Assembly (NCBI RefSeq): GCF_000428145.1
Contig: NZ_ATZJ01000018.1
Coordinates: 1-64,000, forward strand
From: Chitinilyticum litopenaei DSM 21440
GTDB taxonomy: Bacteria > Pseudomonadota > Gammaproteobacteria > Burkholderiales > Chitinibacteraceae
Length of the DNA: 64,000 nt
Reading direction: 5' to 3'
Under the pieces are notes generated by a model. The model saw only the letters and a list, made by a program, of their open reading frames with translations, made no database searches and had not been told where the DNA came from. Of this stretch, positions 44,303-52,016 are shown in pieces. The position numbers and the translations under genes were made by a program. Numbering within the stretch: the first letter of the stretch is position 1; every line of letters begins with the position of its first letter.

Positions 44303-45031
44303 TTAGTGCTGGAGTATCTTCGACAGGAACTGCTGGGCGCGTTCCGAGCGGGGCGCGCCGAAGAAATCATCCTTGGCGGCATCCTCGACGATCTGGCCCT
44401 GGTCCATGAAGATGACCCGGTGTGCAACGCGGCGGGCGAAGCCCATTTCGTGCGTCACGCACATCATCGTCATGCCTTCGGCGGCCAGCTGCGTCATCAC
44501 GTCGAGCACTTCGTTGATCATTTCCGGGTCCAGCGCCGACGTCGGCTCGTCGAAGAGCATGGCGATCGGGTCCATGGCCAGCGCGCGGGCAATGGCGACC
44601 CGCTGCTGCTGGCCGCCGGAAAGCTGGCCGGGAAACTTGGCGGCATGTGCCTTCAGGCCGACGCGATCAAGCAGCTGCAGGCCCTTTTCCCGCGCTTCGT
44701 CGGCATTGCGTCCCAGCACCTTGATTTGCGCTAGACACAGGTTTTCGGTAATCGACAGGTGCGGAAACAGCTCGAAATGCTGGAAAACCATGCCCACGCG
44801 CGAGCGCAGCTTCGGCAGGTTGGTGCCGGGTGCGCCGACCGAGGTGCCGTCGACCAGAATGCTGCCGGACTGGAAAGGCTCAAGCCCGTTCACGCACTTG
44901 ATCAGCGTCGATTTGCCGGAGCCGGACGGCCCGCACACCACCACGACCTCGCCCTTGGCGATGCGCGTCGTGCAGTCGGTGAGCACCTGGAACTGGCCGT
45001 ACCACTTGCTGACTTTGTCGATCTCAATCAT
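44303..45031 (-). CDS. gltL: Amino-acid ABC transporter ATP-binding protein (GltL/GlnQ type)
   Basis: The 242-residue polar amino-acid ABC ATPase starts MIEIDKVSKWYGQFQVLTDC and has Walker A GPSGSGKST (about 34-42), signature LSGGQQQRVAIARAL, Walker B IAMLFDEPTSALDPEM and H-loop VTHEMGFARRVA. It energises uptake of glutamate or aspartate together with GltJ/GltK. It is the last gene of the operon. A Met 33 codons upstream was rejected because it lies in the permease gene. Confidence 0.9.
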   Translation of the reverse strand: MIEIDKVSKWYGQFQVLTDCTTRIAKGEVVVVCGPSGSGKSTLIKCVNGLEPFQSGSILVDGTSVGAPGTNLPKLRSRVGMVFQHFELFPHLSITENLCLAQIKVLGRNADEAREKGLQLLDRVGLKAHAAKFPGQLSGGQQQRVAIARALAMDPIAMLFDEPTSALDPEMINEVLDVMTQLAAEGMTMMCVTHEMGFARRVAHRVIFMDQGQIVEDAAKDDFFGAPRSERAQQFLSKILQH

Positions 45032-45044
45032 GGAATTGTCCTTG

Positions 45045-45698
45045 CTAGCGGATGACCGCAATGCGCTTGTGCAGGCGCTTGAGCAGCATCGAAATCGGGA
45101 AACACACGCAGAAATAGGCGATGGCGGCAAAGGTGTACATCTCGGTCATCGCGCCGTTATTGCTGGCGACGACGCTGGTGCTGCCCATGAAGTCCTTGAT
45201 GCCGATGATGGTGACCAGCGAGGTGTCCTGAAAGAGCACCACCGTCTGCGTCAGCATCACCGGCAGCATGTTGCGCAGGGCCTGCGGCAGGATCACATAG
45301 CGCATGGTTTGCGGATAGGTGAGCCCGAGCGCATAGGCGGCCGCGAGCTGGCCACGGGAAATCGACTGGATGCCGGCGCGGATGATTTCGCTGAAATACG
45401 CCGCCTCGAAGAGGGTGAAGGTGATGAACACCGACTTGTCCGGCCCGATCTGGAAGCCGAAATAGGGAATCAGGAAATAGAACCAGAAGATCACCAGCAC
45501 CAGCGGCACCGAGCGGAACAGGTTCACATAGGCGGCCGAGAGCAGCGACAGCGGCTTGAAGGCAGACAGGCGCGCCAGCGCCAGCAGGCAGCCCAGCACG
45601 ATGCCGCCCAGGGTGGCGAAGGCGGTCAGCTGCAGCGAGTAGAGCATGCCCTCGGTGAGCAGCTCGCGGTTGTCCAGCACCAGTTGCAGGTCGATCAT
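45045..45698 (-). CDS. gltK: Glutamate/aspartate ABC permease GltK
   Basis: The 217-residue HisMQ-type permease starts MIDLQLVLDNRELLTEGMLY. It has the polar amino-acid permease signature (SLQLTAFATLGGIVLGCLLA, YVNLFRSVPLVLVIFWFYFL) and the EAA loop (YAAYALGLTYPQTMRYVILPQ-like region AYALGLTYPQTMRYVILPQA). It forms the membrane channel with GltJ. One base separates its start from the gltJ stop. Confidence 0.9.
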   Translation of the reverse strand: MIDLQLVLDNRELLTEGMLYSLQLTAFATLGGIVLGCLLALARLSAFKPLSLLSAAYVNLFRSVPLVLVIFWFYFLIPYFGFQIGPDKSVFITFTLFEAAYFSEIIRAGIQSISRGQLAAAYALGLTYPQTMRYVILPQALRNMLPVMLTQTVVLFQDTSLVTIIGIKDFMGSTSVVASNNGAMTEMYTFAAIAYFCVCFPISMLLKRLHKRIAVIR

Positions 45699-45699
45699 G

Positions 45700-46440
45700 T
45701 CAGCGCCCTCCACCGATCATGCCGGGAATGCGCGACTTCCTTTCCAGCCAGGCCATGCCGCGATTGACGGCGAAGGCCATCACCATATAGATGGTGGTGA
45801 CCGCTGCAATGCTGACGATGACCTCGTTGGAATACTCGACCATCTGCTTCATCTGGAAGGTCAGCTCGGTCAGTCCGATGGCCAGCGCGGCGGCGGAATT
45901 CTTGAAGATGTTCATGAATTCGCTGGTCAGCGGCGGAATCACGATGCGGAAGGCCTGCGGCAGCACTACGAGGCGATAGGTCTGCGGCAGCGTGAAGCCC
46001 AGCGCCAGGGCGGCGTTTTTCTGGCCGCGCGGCAGCGACAGGATGCCCGATTTCACCTGCTCGGCCACGCGCGCCGCGGTAAACCAGCCGAGCGCCAGCG
46101 CGGCGGTGATGAATTCGGGGTAGGGCATGTCCTGCTTGTACCACAGGCCGATTTCGCGCGGCAGCAGCTCGGGCCAGACAAAAAACCAGAAAAACAGCTG
46201 CACCAGCAGGGGAATGTTGCGGACGACTTCCACATAGGCGTCGCCCAGCCAGGCCAGCGGCTTGTAGGGCAGCGTGCGCATGACGCCGACGATGCTGCCG
46301 ACCAGCAGGGCCAGCGCCCAGCCGGTCAGCGCGGTGGCGACGGTCCACTTCGCCCCGGTCCACAGCAGCTGCCAGTAGGGGCCGTCGCCGGTGGGCGATT
46401 CCTGCAGCAGCACGCCCCAGTCAAGATTGAGATCCATCAC
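45700..46440 (-). CDS. gltJ: Glutamate/aspartate ABC permease GltJ
   Basis: The 246-residue permease begins MMDLNLDWGVLLQESPTGDG, has the long GltJ-type first periplasmic segment (PYWQLLWTGAKWTVATALTG) and the EAA loop ALALGFTLPQTYRLVVLPQA. YVEVVRNIPLLVQLFFWFFV is the family's conserved stretch. It lies 138 bases downstream of gltI, with two hairpins in the gap. Confidence 0.92.
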   Translation of the reverse strand: MMDLNLDWGVLLQESPTGDGPYWQLLWTGAKWTVATALTGWALALLVGSIVGVMRTLPYKPLAWLGDAYVEVVRNIPLLVQLFFWFFVWPELLPREIGLWYKQDMPYPEFITAALALGWFTAARVAEQVKSGILSLPRGQKNAALALGFTLPQTYRLVVLPQAFRIVIPPLTSEFMNIFKNSAAALAIGLTELTFQMKQMVEYSNEVIVSIAAVTTIYMVMAFAVNRGMAWLERKSRIPGMIGGGR

Positions 46441-46494
46441 GCGTCTCCGTCAGCGCCGGTTCCGGTTGGCCGCCCGGCAAGACTTGCTTCGCCG

Positions 46495-46556
46495 GCAAGC
46501 GACCTGCCCGGCAAACCGGGCGCTTGCGTATGCCTGCCACCCTATTGGCGGCAGGC
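46495..46556. promoter_or_regulatory. Two hairpins in the gltI-gltJ gap
   Basis: First hairpin: GCAAGCG (46495-46501) with CGCTTGC (46521-46527), enclosing CCCGG-CAAA-CCGGG. Second hairpin: GCCTGCC (46532-46538) with GGCAGGC (46550-46556); CTTTTT follows on the plus strand only. Hairpins between a binding-protein gene and its permease genes commonly lower downstream expression by stabilising the upstream mRNA end; that role is inferred here. Confidence 0.6.
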
Positions 46557-46578
46557 CTTTTTCCAGCTTGGGTTATGC

Positions 46579-47463
46579 TCAGATACCCTTGTCGGACGGG
46601 TTCTTCAGCAGCTCCCTCATCTTGTCCGACATCGGCATGTTCAGATTGATGCCCTTGGGCGGAATCGGCGACATGAACCACTTGTTGTAGAGTTTTTCCA
46701 TTTCCGGCGACTTGTATGCCGCCGTCAGCGTGGCATCGACCAGTTTCTTGAACTGCGGATCGTCGCGGCGCAGCATGATGCCGTAGGGCTCGCCGGAGAG
46801 CACTTCGCCGGCAATCGTGAAGTCTTTCGGGTTCTTGCTGGCGGCAATCTTGGCGGCCAGCAGCGTGTCGTCCATGACGAAGGCGGCGGCGCGGTCGGTT
46901 TCCAGCATCAGGAAGGAATCGTCGTGATCCTTGCCGTAGAGGTTCTTCACGTCGATGCTCTTGCCCTTTTCGTGCAGCTTGATATAGCGGTCCGAGGTGG
47001 TGCCGGTGGTGGTGACGACCGGCTTGCCGTTCAGATCCGCCACGCTCTTGATCCCGGAGTTGGCCTTGACCGCCATGCGCACGTTCACCCAGAACATGTT
47101 CACGCCGAAGGCCACCTGCTTCTGGCGCTCCATGCTGTTGGTCGTCGAGCCGCATTCCAGGTCGATGGTGCCGTTCTGCATCAGCGGGATGCGCGTTTGC
47201 GAGGTGACCGGCTGGTAGACCACGTCCAGCGTCTTCAGCTTCAGCTCTTTTTGCACCTGGTCGACGATCTTGTTGCACAGCTCGACCGAATAGCCGGTGT
47301 ACTGCTTGTTGCCGACCAGAAAGGAGAACGGTTGCGAGGCATCGCGCACGCCAACGACGATGCGGCCGCTGTCCTTGATTTTCTTGAGGGTGCCGGTGAG
47401 TTCTTCGGCATGGGCGGTGCCAAACGCGGCCAGCGCCAGCGCAAGGGTCAGGCAGGTTTTCAT
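46579..47463 (-). CDS. gltI: Glutamate/aspartate periplasmic binding protein GltI
   Basis: The 294-residue binding protein has signal peptide MKTCLTLALALAAFGTAHAE and then the type 2 periplasmic fold: GTLKKIKDSGRIVVGVRDAS, PFSFLVGNKQYTGYSVELCN and IDLECGSTTNSMERQKQVAF, all close to GltI of Escherichia coli and Neisseria-type relatives. It captures glutamate or aspartate. Start at 47463 gives the expected signal peptide. The 161-base gap to the ATPase gene upstream contains an own promoter candidate. Confidence 0.92.
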   Translation of the reverse strand: MKTCLTLALALAAFGTAHAEELTGTLKKIKDSGRIVVGVRDASQPFSFLVGNKQYTGYSVELCNKIVDQVQKELKLKTLDVVYQPVTSQTRIPLMQNGTIDLECGSTTNSMERQKQVAFGVNMFWVNVRMAVKANSGIKSVADLNGKPVVTTTGTTSDRYIKLHEKGKSIDVKNLYGKDHDDSFLMLETDRAAAFVMDDTLLAAKIAASKNPKDFTIAGEVLSGEPYGIMLRRDDPQFKKLVDATLTAAYKSPEMEKLYNKWFMSPIPPKGINLNMPMSDKMRELLKNPSDKGI

Positions 47464-47624
47464 GGTCAAGCCTCCGGAAGGGGTCGGGAGAAACGCTGCC
47501 CGGAGTATAGGCAAGGCTGGCCGGCCCTGCCTTTGGGGAAAGGCCGTATGCGCTGCCTGTGGAAATATGCCAGGTATATCGCCACAACCTTTTTACTTGA
47601 ATGGCTGTGGCAACATACCCCTGC

Positions 47625-48386
47625 TTATTGGTGCAGTGGTGCGAGAATTTGCCGCAGAAACTGGCGTGCCCGCTCGCTGCGCGGATTGGTGAAGAATTCT
47701 TCCGGGCGGGCGTCCTCGACGATTTCGCCCTGGTCGAGGAAGACCACGCGATCGGCCACCTCGCGGGCAAAGCCCATTTCGTGCGTGACCACCATCATGG
47801 TCATGCCCGACTCGGCCAGCTGCTTCATCACGGCCAGCACTTCGCCGATCATTTCCGGGTCGAGCGCCGAGGTTGGCTCGTCGAACAGCATGACCTGCGG
47901 ATTCATCGCCAGCCCGCGCGCAATGGCCACGCGCTGCTGCTGCCCGCCGGACAGATTGGCCGGATAGGCGTCCTTCTTGTGCGCCAGGCCGACGCGCTCG
48001 AGCAGTTCCAGCGCGGTGCGCTCGGCCAGATCGCGGGTGATCTTCTTGACCTGGATGGGCGCCAGCGTGATGTTGTCCAGCACCGTCAGGTGCGGGTAGA
48101 GGTTGAAGTGCTGGAACACGAAGCCCACTTCGGCGCGCAGCGTGTTGATGTCGGTGCGCGGGTCGTTCACGCGCACGCTGTCGACCCAGATTTCGCCGTC
48201 GTTGATCGGTTCGAGCTGGTTGATCGTGCGGATCAGCGTCGATTTGCCCGAGCCGGATGGCCCGCAGACGACGACGACCTCGCCCTGGCGCACTTCCAGA
48301 TTGATGTTCTTCAGCACGTGGTGATCACGGCCGTACCATTTGTTGACATTGACGAAACGGATCATGGTGCTGGCGTCGGCATTCAT
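47625..48386 (-). CDS. Second amino-acid ABC ATP-binding protein (GlnQ/GltL type)
   Basis: The 253-residue ATPase has Walker A GPSGSGKST, signature LSGGQQQRVAIARGL, Walker B VMLFDEPTSALDPEM and H-loop VTHEMGFAREVA. It is related to but clearly different from the 44303 product (DHHVLKNINLEVRQGEVVVV). It has no permease or binding protein of its own nearby and lies upstream of gltI in the same direction, so it either serves the same importer or pairs with a distant one. Start: MNADAST at 48386 or MIRFVNVNKWYG at 48365; neither has a strong ribosome site, and the second looks more like the family start. Confidence 0.88.
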   Translation of the reverse strand: MNADASTMIRFVNVNKWYGRDHHVLKNINLEVRQGEVVVVCGPSGSGKSTLIRTINQLEPINDGEIWVDSVRVNDPRTDINTLRAEVGFVFQHFNLYPHLTVLDNITLAPIQVKKITRDLAERTALELLERVGLAHKKDAYPANLSGGQQQRVAIARGLAMNPQVMLFDEPTSALDPEMIGEVLAVMKQLAESGMTMMVVTHEMGFAREVADRVVFLDQGEIVEDARPEEFFTNPRSERARQFLRQILAPLHQ

Positions 48387-48458
48387 GGGGATGGTCCGGA
48401 TTGTGGCGGTGGGCCGGCAGCGGCGGCAAGCGGGGTTATCCCTAAATGAGTACTAAAT

Positions 48459-48574
48459 TATTGATCCGGGCCTTTGATGTTTTCACTCGTAGGAGCGAGC
48501 TTGCTCGCGATCAGCATCGCTTCGCGAGCAAGCTCGCTCCTACATAAATTCATACTTGTGAGGGCGGATCAATA
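48459..48574. repeat. REP element with Pseudomonas-like core and TATTGATCCG ends
   Basis: A perfect 22-bp inverted repeat pairs 48489-48510 (starts GTAGGAGCGAGCTTGCTCG) with 48522-48543, around an 11-base centre. This core is the sequence I know as the abundant REP of Pseudomonas species. It is framed by TATTGATCCG (48459-48468) and CGGATCAATA (48565-48574), exact reverse complements, so the whole unit is a nested palindrome. REP elements are mobilised by RAYT transposases; none is encoded in this window. Confidence 0.85.
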
Positions 48575-48579
48575 GAAGA

Positions 48580-48740
48580 TTAGAAACTCTTCTCGGCAAG
48601 CCACAAAAACCTGTTTGAACCACAGAGACACTGAGGAAGCAAAACCCTGAGAAATGCACGATGACGTGCTCCCGGTTTTCTCTGTATTCACTGTGTCTCT
48701 GTGGTTGATTCGGGTTTTGCCGAGAAATCATTGTTTCTAA
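48580..48740. repeat. Composite palindrome with CACAGAG arms, copy 6 (intact form)
   Basis: The outermost arms TTAGAAAC (48580-48587) and GTTTCTAA (48733-48740) are exact complements. Next come CTCGGCAA (48592-48599) and TTGCCGAG (48717-48724), then GAACCACAGAGACACTGAGG (48617-48636) against CTGTGTCTCTGTGGTT. The interior includes GAGAAATGCACGATGACGTG. The same plan recurs at 60945-61420, but interrupted there by an inserted element. It lies upstream of the ABC ATPase gene and downstream of rsmA. Confidence 0.85.
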
Positions 48741-48773
48741 ATAAAGCCGCCTGGAGCGGTCCGGGCAAGCCGC

Positions 48774-49589
48774 TCAGTTGCGTGCGGCCAGCCGCCCGGG
48801 GTGCTTTTGCGCCAGCCAGTTGGCCAGCCGCACGTAATCGGCGACCGATAGGTTTTCCGGGCGGTCACCGGGGGTCAGTCCCAGTGCTTCGAGTTCTTCC
48901 GCGCTGGCGATGCCCTTCAGGTTGTTGCGCAGCGTCTTGCGGCGCTGGGCAAAGGCGGCCACCACCAGTTGCTCGAACAGTTCGTAATCGTCGGCCGTAT
49001 GCGGCAGCTCGGGCCAGGGCACCATGCGCACCACGGCGGAATCGACCTTGGGCGGCGGGTAGAAGGACTCCGGCGGCACGTCGATGATGTGGTCCATGAT
49101 GTAGCGGTACTGCAGCATGATGGACAGCCGGCCGTAATCGGGCGTCGAGGGTTCGGCGACCATGCGGTCGACGACTTCCTTTTGCAGCATGAAGTGCATG
49201 TCGTGGATCACCTCGGCGTAGCTGGCGAGGTGAAACAGCAGCGGCGTGGAGATGTTGTACGGCAGGTTGCCGACCAGCTTCACGCGCCCGCCGGGCGCAA
49301 GCTCGCGCGCCAGCGCGCCGAAATCGAAGGCCAGCGCGTCGACATTGTGGATGACGAGGCGCTCGGCCGGAAAGCGCTGGCTGAGGTGGGCGACGATGTC
49401 GCGGTCGATTTCGACGACGTGCAGCTGCGGCACGCGCTGCATCAGCGGCTCGGTCAGCGCGGCCAGCCCCGGCCCGATCTCGATGATGACGTCGCCGGGC
49501 TGCGGGTCGGTGGCATTGACGATGTCGGCAATCACGCCCTGATCCTGCAGGAAGTTCTGGCCGAAGCGTTTGCGGGGAATATGGCTCAT
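48774..49589 (-). CDS. rsmA: 16S rRNA dimethyladenosine transferase RsmA (KsgA)
   Basis: The 271-residue SAM-dependent enzyme dimethylates two adjacent adenosines near the 3' end of 16S rRNA. Motifs: KRFGQNFLQDQGVIADIVNA, SAM site EIGPGLAALTEPL, acidic DRDIVAHLSQRF, catalytic NLPYNISTPLLFHL, and MLQKEVVDRMVAEP. Standard length. It is the last gene of lptD-surA-pdxA-rsmA, 132 bases after pdxA. Loss of it gives kasugamycin resistance in other bacteria. Confidence 0.97.
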   Translation of the reverse strand: MSHIPRKRFGQNFLQDQGVIADIVNATDPQPGDVIIEIGPGLAALTEPLMQRVPQLHVVEIDRDIVAHLSQRFPAERLVIHNVDALAFDFGALARELAPGGRVKLVGNLPYNISTPLLFHLASYAEVIHDMHFMLQKEVVDRMVAEPSTPDYGRLSIMLQYRYIMDHIIDVPPESFYPPPKVDSAVVRMVPWPELPHTADDYELFEQLVVAAFAQRRKTLRNNLKGIASAEELEALGLTPGDRPENLSVADYVRLANWLAQKHPGRLAARN

Positions 49590-49721
49590 TGGGCGGGGTC
49601 TCGTGGTGCGCGCAGGACAAAACGGCGGGTTTGTCCGGTGGCGGCTGCGGGCAGAAGGGGAGCTTGACCTACCTCTGCTGTGCTGCGCCGCTGCGTTGGA
49701 TGTTGCATAGGCAGGAACGTA

Positions 49722-50738
49722 TCAGGCCTGGCTGGTCTTGCTGCGGTTTTCCGCCAGCCTGGCCGCCAGACGGGTGGCGGTGAAGAGGCTTTCCGGGTCG
49801 GCGCGGCCGCTGCCGGCCAGATCGAGCGCCGTACCGTGGTCGACCGAGGTGCGGATGAAGGGCAGGCCCAGCGTGATGTTGACGCCCTGGCCGAAGGTGG
49901 CGTGCTTGAGCACCGGCAGGCCCTGGTCGTGGTACATCGCCAGCACGGCGTCGCCCTGGGCGAGCACCGGCGGGTTGAACAGCGTGTCGGCCGGCAGCGG
50001 GCCGATCAGCGTCATGCCCTCGGCGCGCAGTTGCTCCAGTACCGGGATGATGGTGTCGATTTCCTCGCGGCCCATGTGGCCGGATTCGCCGGCGTGCGGG
50101 TTCAGCCCGGCGACGAGGATGCGCGGACTGGCCAGGCCGAATTTGTCGCGCAGGTCGGCGTGCAGGATGCGCAGCGTGGCGACCAGCCCCTCGCGGGTGA
50201 TGGCGGCAGCCACGTCCTTCAGCGGCAGGTGTGTGGTCGCCAGCGCCACGCGCAGCGGCAAGCCGTCACGGGTGTCGCCGGCCAGCATCATTACCACGCG
50301 CGCGGTCTGGCTGCGCTCGGCCAGGTATTCGGTGTGGCCGCTGAAATACTGCGCGGGGTCGGCGTCGTTGATCACGCCCTTGTGGATGGGGGCGGTGACC
50401 ATGGCGGCGAATTCGCCGGCGCGGCAGCCGGCAATCGCCACATCCAGCGTGGCCAGCACATAGCCGGCATTGGCCGGATTCAGCGCGCCGGCGGCGGCCG
50501 GGACGGCCAGTGGCCGGTGCAGGATGCTGACCGGGGCGTCGCTGCCGGGCTGGTAATCCGGCCAGTCGCAGGAGAGGCCAAGCTGCGCTGCCCGGCTGGC
50601 CAGTAGCGTGCGATCGGCAATGATGACCAGGGGGTTTTCTTTGGGTATGTTGCTCTGGCCCAATTGCACGCAGAGTTCGGGGCCAATACCCCCGGGTTCG
50701 CCGGAGGTGATCGCGAGTGGCGGCCTGAAGGAACTCAT
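49722..50738 (-). CDS. pdxA: 4-hydroxythreonine-4-phosphate dehydrogenase PdxA
   Basis: The 338-residue enzyme of pyridoxal phosphate synthesis has the motifs LAITSGEPGGIGPELCVQLG, GHTEYLAERSQTARVVMMLA, ATTHLPLKDVAAAI and LNPHAGESGHMGREEIDTII, with metal-binding His residues (HTEYLAE, YHDQGLPVLKH). The start overlaps the surA stop by 4 bases, so the two are coupled. Confidence 0.97.
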   Translation of the reverse strand: MSSFRPPLAITSGEPGGIGPELCVQLGQSNIPKENPLVIIADRTLLASRAAQLGLSCDWPDYQPGSDAPVSILHRPLAVPAAAGALNPANAGYVLATLDVAIAGCRAGEFAAMVTAPIHKGVINDADPAQYFSGHTEYLAERSQTARVVMMLAGDTRDGLPLRVALATTHLPLKDVAAAITREGLVATLRILHADLRDKFGLASPRILVAGLNPHAGESGHMGREEIDTIIPVLEQLRAEGMTLIGPLPADTLFNPPVLAQGDAVLAMYHDQGLPVLKHATFGQGVNITLGLPFIRTSVDHGTALDLAGSGRADPESLFTATRLAARLAENRSKTSQA

Positions 50739-52012
50739 TCGTCTTTCAGCTTGTAAACGACGTAGGCGCGGTCACGCAGCTGGCGCAGCCAGTCTTCAAA
50801 CTGTTCCTCGGCCTTGCGCTGGCGGATTTCCATGCGCAGCTTGGCGCGTTCGCGATCCTTGCTCACATCCTGGTCGCGACGCTCGAGCACCTGGATCAGG
50901 TGCACGCCGAAGGGCGAGAGCACCGGCTTGCTCAGTTCGTTGATGTCCAGCGCGTCCATGGCCTGCTCGAACGGCGGCACGGTGTCGCCCGGGCTCAGCC
51001 AGCCCAGGTCACCACCCTTGGCGGCGGTGCCGTCGTCCGAATGCAGCTTGGCCAGCTCCTCGAATTTTTCGCCCTGGCGGATGCGGGTGCGCAGCTGGTT
51101 GAGCTTGCGTTCGGCATCATTGGCCGATACCAGCTCGTTGGTGCGCAGCAGGATGTGGCGTGCCCGCGTCTGGCGCACGATGACCTTTTCGCTCTGCGCA
51201 CGCTTGTCGGTCAGCTTGAAGAGGTGGAAGCCGCCCGGGGTGCGCACCACATCGGTGATGTCGCCGACCTTGGTCTTGTTCAGCAGGTCGACAAAGGCGG
51301 TCGGCAGCGATGCCGCGGGGCGCCAGCCGAGACTGCCGGCCTTGGCGAAGGCTTCGGTGCTGTAGGTGGCGGCGACGGTGGCGAAATCGCGGCCGCTGAC
51401 CAGTTCCTTGCGCGCCTCGTTGATCTTGACGCGCGCCGCCTGGATCTGTTCCGGGCTGGCCTTGTCCGGCAGCGGAATATAGATCTGCGAGAGTTCATAC
51501 TCGACCGGGGCATTGCCCTCGGCCAGTTTCAGGTAGTCGTCCAGTTCGGCATCGCTGACCACGACCTGGCTTTCCACTTCCTTCTCGCGCAGCCGGCCCA
51601 GCAGGATCTGCTGGCGGATGGTCTCGCGGAACTGGCGCCAGTTCAGGCCGCTGCCTTCGACGCGCTGGCGGAATTCCGGCAGGCTCATGTCGTTCTGGCG
51701 CGCGATGCGGGTCAGGCCGGCTTCGAGCATGTTGTCGTCCACGCGCAGGCCGATGTCCTGGGCGCGCTGCAGTTGCACCTGCTCGAGCACCAGGTTTTCC
51801 AGCACCTTTTCCTGCAGTACGCTGGCGGGCGGAATTTCCGCCTGGCGCTGGCGCAGCGAGGCGCGCACTTCCTCGACGCGCTGGTCGAGTTCCTGCTGGG
51901 TGATGGCATTGCGGTTGACGATGGCAATCACGCGGTCAACGGTCGGAATGGCGGCCTGAATGGGGCTGCTGCCCAGCAGGGCGGCCAGCAGTAGCGGGAC
52001 GTACAGTTTCAT
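50735..52012 (-). CDS. surA: Periplasmic chaperone/peptidyl-prolyl isomerase SurA
   Basis: The 425-residue protein has a signal peptide (LYVPLLLAALLGSSPIQAAI), the SurA N-terminal chaperone domain (VDRVIAIVNRNAITQQELDQ) and two parvulin repeats (ELSQIYIPLPDKASPEQIQA; RQTRARHILLRTNELVSAND with GDLGWLSPGDTVPPFEQAMD). It escorts outer-membrane proteins such as LptD, encoded just upstream. Start ATG at 52012 gives the correct signal peptide; an upstream Met was rejected. Four bases separate it from lptD. Confidence 0.96.
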   Translation of the reverse strand: MKLYVPLLLAALLGSSPIQAAIPTVDRVIAIVNRNAITQQELDQRVEEVRASLRQRQAEIPPASVLQEKVLENLVLEQVQLQRAQDIGLRVDDNMLEAGLTRIARQNDMSLPEFRQRVEGSGLNWRQFRETIRQQILLGRLREKEVESQVVVSDAELDDYLKLAEGNAPVEYELSQIYIPLPDKASPEQIQAARVKINEARKELVSGRDFATVAATYSTEAFAKAGSLGWRPAASLPTAFVDLLNKTKVGDITDVVRTPGGFHLFKLTDKRAQSEKVIVRQTRARHILLRTNELVSANDAERKLNQLRTRIRQGEKFEELAKLHSDDGTAAKGGDLGWLSPGDTVPPFEQAMDALDINELSKPVLSPFGVHLIQVLERRDQDVSKDRERAKLRMEIRQRKAEEQFEDWLRQLRDRAYVVYKLKDE

Positions 52013-52016
52013 GAAA

